DNA of 64,000 nucleotides from CALNYS01 sp942490855 (GTDB lineage Bacteria > Planctomycetota > Phycisphaerae > Phycisphaerales > UBA1924): positions 124,001-188,000 of the forward strand of contig CALNYS010000002.1 of assembly GCA_942490855.1 (NCBI GenBank). Direction: 5' to 3'. Positions 61,392-64,000 of the stretch are shown in pieces (the first letter of the stretch is position 1; each line of letters opens with the position of its first letter). A model generated the notes under the pieces. The model made no database searches and was not told where the DNA came from. It saw only the letters and a program-made list of their open reading frames with translations. The position numbers and the translations under genes are program-made.

Positions 61392-62986
61392 TCCGCACCC
61401 CCAGTCTCGATCCACGCCGCGACCGTCTCGTGCAGAAGCAGCGAGAGCTCAAACGACGCGTATGTCGTGCTCGGTTCTTCGATCATCCGCACCGTGCCCA
61501 CGTCGACCCCGTTGGTCAGCGCCGACCCGTCGAGGGCGTCTACGTACCCCTGCATCGACGCCCGCGCGTCTTCGACGGTGGCGCCCGAGGACCGCACCCG
61601 CAGCGTCAGGCGGGTCCCGTTGTTCGTCCGATCGGCGCGGAGCGTCTCGATCTCGACCGTCTCGCCCGCCGCCTCCGCGACAAGCCGGAGCGCCGCGCCG
61701 TGGTCGGCCGTGGACGCCGCGCTCGCGCGGAGCGCCCGCTCGAGCGCCGACGAGGCGATCGCCTCACGGTGCTCGTCGACCGATGTCTCGGCCGCTCCCA
61801 GACGGGAGACCTCCTCGAGCGTCGCGGTCAGCTCGCGCTGGATCGTCTGGCTCTCGTACATCGCCAGCCCGCCGGCGCCCGTGACGAGCACCGCCGCGGC
61901 GGCGACACCCCCCCAGAACGCCCGCACGCTCACGCCGCTCTCGCTCGTCCCGTCGGCGTACGCGCACGCCCCGCCCCGCCCGTCGAGACCCGCACGCTGA
62001 ACGAGCGAGAACCACTCGGGCGAGTTCGGCGCACCGCTCTCATCCGCCGCGCCGCCCTCGAGTTCGATCTCGAGCTGCTCCGCGAGCACGCTGCGCAGGC
62101 GCTTCACGCCTTCGCAGGGCCCGACCAGATGCAGTCGGACCTGGAACTGCGCCGATGGTTCGAGTGTGAAACGGACCGATTGCTTGAGTTCAACAGCGAT
62201 GCGCTGGAGCGCGGGCTGCATCGAGCGGAGGACATCCACGCCGCGGATGCCGCCGTAGTCCTCGTCGCCGGTGCCGGGGACGCCGTGCTCTTCGAGCAGC
62301 ATCCGGCGCGCCGCGCCGTCGAGGTCGGACGGCGGGTCTTCGGTGTTCGCCAGCAGCGTGAGGTACGCCGACGCGAGCGCCGACAGCCCGACGTCCGCGA
62401 AGCGCACCAGCGTGGTTTGCCCCCCCACCGCGATCGCGATCGCGGAGGCGTCATCGCCCATCGCGAGCGTCACCGAGGGATCCTGGTCGCTCGTGCGCTC
62501 GGCCTGCATGACCGCGGCCCGCGCCGCGAAAGACTCGCCCGCGTAGATCGCGCCCATGCGCCCGCCCGCTTCGAGCACCGCCTCGCGGATCATCCTCTCG
62601 CGTTCGATCCCGACCTGCGCCACAAGCACGCGCGAGCCCTCGCCCGTCGTCGCGAGCGTTTCCGCTTCGATCAACTGCGTCGCCGGGTTGATCGACCCCG
62701 ACTCGACCTCCGCGAGCACCGCGGCGTCGCACGCGGGTTTCCCGGTCACCGGCGTCCGGACGACCGTCGCGGCCGACCCGTCGCAGCGCCAGAAGACGTT
62801 CACGCGCGACCGCCCGGCGCCGATGCGTTCGAGGCACGTCGAGACCGCCGCCGCGAGCTCCTCGCGTTCCCACCCGTCGGTGAGCGGCACGGAATGCGTG
62901 GCGGTCTCCACCCCGCGCATCATCAGCGCGCTGTGAAGACGGGTCTTCGTCACGTCAAGCCAAACTGTACTGCTGCCCAGTGCCAC
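61388..62986 (-). CDS. Fused PilM-PilN-like pilus assembly protein
   Basis: A 532-residue protein. The first 340 residues look like an actin-fold PilM domain: VALGSSTVWLDVTKTRLHSAL, repeated LEAGGRMGAIYAGESF, MAMGDDASAIAIAVGGQTTLVRFADVGLS. A membrane helix (about 356-376) and coiled-coil region follow, then a PilN-like domain ending in a MQGYVDALDGSALTNGVDV block. In standard systems PilM and PilN are separate; here they are in one chain. GTG 62986 with GGAGG upstream is used. It overlaps the PilO gene by GTGA. Confidence 0.78.
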   Translation of the reverse strand: MALGSSTVWLDVTKTRLHSALMMRGVETATHSVPLTDGWEREELAAAVSTCLERIGAGRSRVNVFWRCDGSAATVVRTPVTGKPACDAAVLAEVESGSINPATQLIEAETLATTGEGSRVLVAQVGIERERMIREAVLEAGGRMGAIYAGESFAARAAVMQAERTSDQDPSVTLAMGDDASAIAIAVGGQTTLVRFADVGLSALASAYLTLLANTEDPPSDLDGAARRMLLEEHGVPGTGDEDYGGIRGVDVLRSMQPALQRIAVELKQSVRFTLEPSAQFQVRLHLVGPCEGVKRLRSVLAEQLEIELEGGAADESGAPNSPEWFSLVQRAGLDGRGGACAYADGTSESGVSVRAFWGGVAAAAVLVTGAGGLAMYESQTIQRELTATLEEVSRLGAAETSVDEHREAIASSALERALRASAASTADHGAALRLVAEAAGETVEIETLRADRTNNGTRLTLRVRSSGATVEDARASMQGYVDALDGSALTNGVDVGTVRMIEEPSTTYASFELSLLLHETVAAWIETGGAE

Positions 62987-63000
62987 GAGGCCTCCAGCTT

Positions 63001-63345
63001 CTAGGGGGTGTACGTCCGGGTCACACGCGCGTCGCCGCTGGACACGCTGATGACCCACTCCGTCACGCCCTGATCGGACGTTTCCTCAAACCCGATGACC
63101 GGCAACGCCGGATCCGTGTAGATATCAGCCAGCGCGACGCCGCCCCGGTCGGCAGACAACGCCAGCGCCTCGCCCGCCCGCCCGCCGAGCCGCGCCCGCG
63201 CGCTCTCGACCGCCAAACGACCGATCCGGGCGCTCTCCGTCGCCGTGCGACCCGACGCAACCACCGACGCCGCGCTCGTCGCGAGCAGCAGCATCGCCAG
63301 GACGGCCGCGAAGGCCCGCCGCGTGTTCGTTCGCTGCTCACTCAT
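63001..63345 (-). CDS. Small signal-anchored protein of the pilus-like operon
   Basis: A 114-residue protein with a basic start and one hydrophobic segment (about 12-31: AFAAVLAMLLLATSAASVVA) and a beta-rich remainder with VISVSSGDARVTRTYTP at the end. It resembles a small minor pilin-like or GspK/PilX-type piece but has no clear class-III cleavage motif. It overlaps the next gene by eight bases and ends 14 bases before the PilMN-like gene. Function unknown. Confidence 0.65.
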   Translation of the reverse strand: MSEQRTNTRRAFAAVLAMLLLATSAASVVASGRTATESARIGRLAVESARARLGGRAGEALALSADRGGVALADIYTDPALPVIGFEETSDQGVTEWVISVSSGDARVTRTYTP

Positions 63346-64000
63346 CCTCGTACACCGTCACGTTCCTGAAATACGATTCGGAGTACGCCCCGACATCGTC
63401 GTTGTTCACGAACACCAGGTACGCGATGTCGCCCAGCGGGTAGAGCGGGTTCATGTCCTTGAGCTTGACCCTGTACGTCGTGTAGCGCCCCGAACCGTTG
63501 TACTCCTCGACCGCAGGCGGGGCGATCGCAAAGAGCGGGAGCGTGCCCCACGTCTGAACGCCGCGCGCGTCCACGACAAGCTGCATGTCCTCAGCCGTCT
63601 GGATCCCCACAAACTCGCCCTCGCTCGTGCTCGCGTACTCGAACTCGAGCACCGTGTTCTCTGTCACGGTGTACGGGAACTGGATCGCTTTCCACGCGTT
63701 GCCGTAGAGGTACAGCGTGTACCCCCCGTCCTGGATCTCCGCGACCGTGTCGCGATCGAACGCGCCGTCTTCCTTGCCGAACGGGTGCAGCGTGTACCCG
63801 TTGAAGTTGATCGACGGGCTGATCTCCCCGGTGGCGCGCCAGATCTCGATGAGGCACACGCACCCGCCGTTGCTGCCAGAGTCCACCTTGCTCAGCTCGA
63901 TGTACCCCTCCGTCACCGTCAGCGTCGGCGAGAGCACCTCGGGGAAGAACGTGGGCTGGGCGCCAGAACCATCGGGCGCCGGGACGGCGTGCCCCTTGAA
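63338..64000 (-). CDS. Partial gene at window edge, beta-rich protein of the pilus-like operon
   Basis: The frame is open to base 64000, so the start is outside the window. The visible 220 residues have a beta-rich fold with INFNGYTLHPFGKEDGAFD, LYLYGNAWKAIQFPYTVTEN and YTTYRVKLKDMNP, and no signal or membrane segment in view. A carbohydrate-binding or pilin-tip role is possible but not shown. It overlaps the small signal-anchored gene by eight bases. Confidence 0.7.
   Translation of the reverse strand, partial: FKGHAVPAPDGSGAQPTFFPEVLSPTLTVTEGYIELSKVDSGSNGGCVCLIEIWRATGEISPSINFNGYTLHPFGKEDGAFDRDTVAEIQDGGYTLYLYGNAWKAIQFPYTVTENTVLEFEYASTSEGEFVGIQTAEDMQLVVDARGVQTWGTLPLFAIAPPAVEEYNGSGRYTTYRVKLKDMNPLYPLGDIAYLVFVNNDDVGAYSESYFRNVTVYEDE

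Overview
The window is very GC-rich, and its gene content points to a planctomycete of the class Phycisphaerae, probably order Phycisphaerales. The main clues are five secreted proteins ending in short DxDGDGxxDSxDLAxLLAxWG repeats (the 'GC-type dockerin' ending common in that group), prepilin-like proteins with a GFTLIE/AFTLLE-type N-terminus, an ECF sigma factor paired with a Ser/Thr kinase, a PEP-CTERM-like protein, and a PilM/N/O/P-type pilus operon. The genus cannot be fixed from sequence reading alone. Most of the very long antisense frames are by-products of high GC and are left out.

Layout. 1-9.3 kb: 3' end of acetyl-CoA synthetase, a secreted dockerin protein, a thioesterase, a VOC-fold protein, tRNA-Ala(GGC) with promoter and terminator, rlmE, a secreted zinc protease, a tRNA-dihydrouridine synthase, ispF-HD hydrolase and a lipoprotein. 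9.3-18.3 kb: a large FG-GAP/dockerin protein; a ribosomal operon rpsP-trmD-[intradiol dioxygenase-like]-rplS-[YdjY-like lipoprotein] without rimM; an M50 protease; a DUF4286-like gene; a yraN gene broken at a (CG)8 tract; a parvulin-like lipoprotein; a DUF1844 protein. 18.4-22.1 kb: sdhCAB with an intrinsic terminator. 22.1-25.0 kb: a four-gene minus-strand cassette made of a Cys/His-rich small protein, a prepilin-like protein and two related secreted proteins, one with a PEP-CTERM-like tail and one with a dockerin tail. 25.1-25.9 kb: a nearly uncharged, signal-less G/F/N-rich protein with FG and GFN repeats, expressed as its own unit.

26-41 kb: EamA transporter, Ser/Thr kinase plus ECF sigma factor (GTGA overlap), PhoX-like phosphatase, RarD-type permease, small TPR protein, lamin-tail-like dockerin protein, a 1117-residue beta-propeller/amidohydrolase, an NtrC-type two-component pair and another prepilin-like protein. 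41-43.3 kb: persulfide dioxygenase-rhodanese fusion overlapping a TauE/SafE permease (sulfur oxidation/export). 43.5-52.2 kb: an eight-gene Bat (MoxR-DUF58-VWA-VWA-TPR-BatD-BatE) operon with stop/start overlaps nearly throughout. 52.2-55.9 kb: TetR regulator, AhpD-like CMD protein, NemA-type ene-reductase and a BaiN-type flavoprotein, suggesting an electrophile/redox-stress locus. 56-60.3 kb: cytochrome c, S9 peptidase, ArfB-type release factor, short flagellin and a small conserved-looking protein. 60.3-64 kb: PilP-, PilO- and fused PilM-PilN-like genes, a small signal-anchored protein and a truncated gene at the window edge.

The least explained items are the FG/GFN low-complexity protein, the four-gene surface cassette, the dioxygenase-like gene inside the ribosomal operon, the yraN dinucleotide frameshift, the PilM-PilN fusion, and an intrinsic terminator on the plus strand with no gene in front of it. 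All functional assignments come from reading motifs and context; no database search was run.
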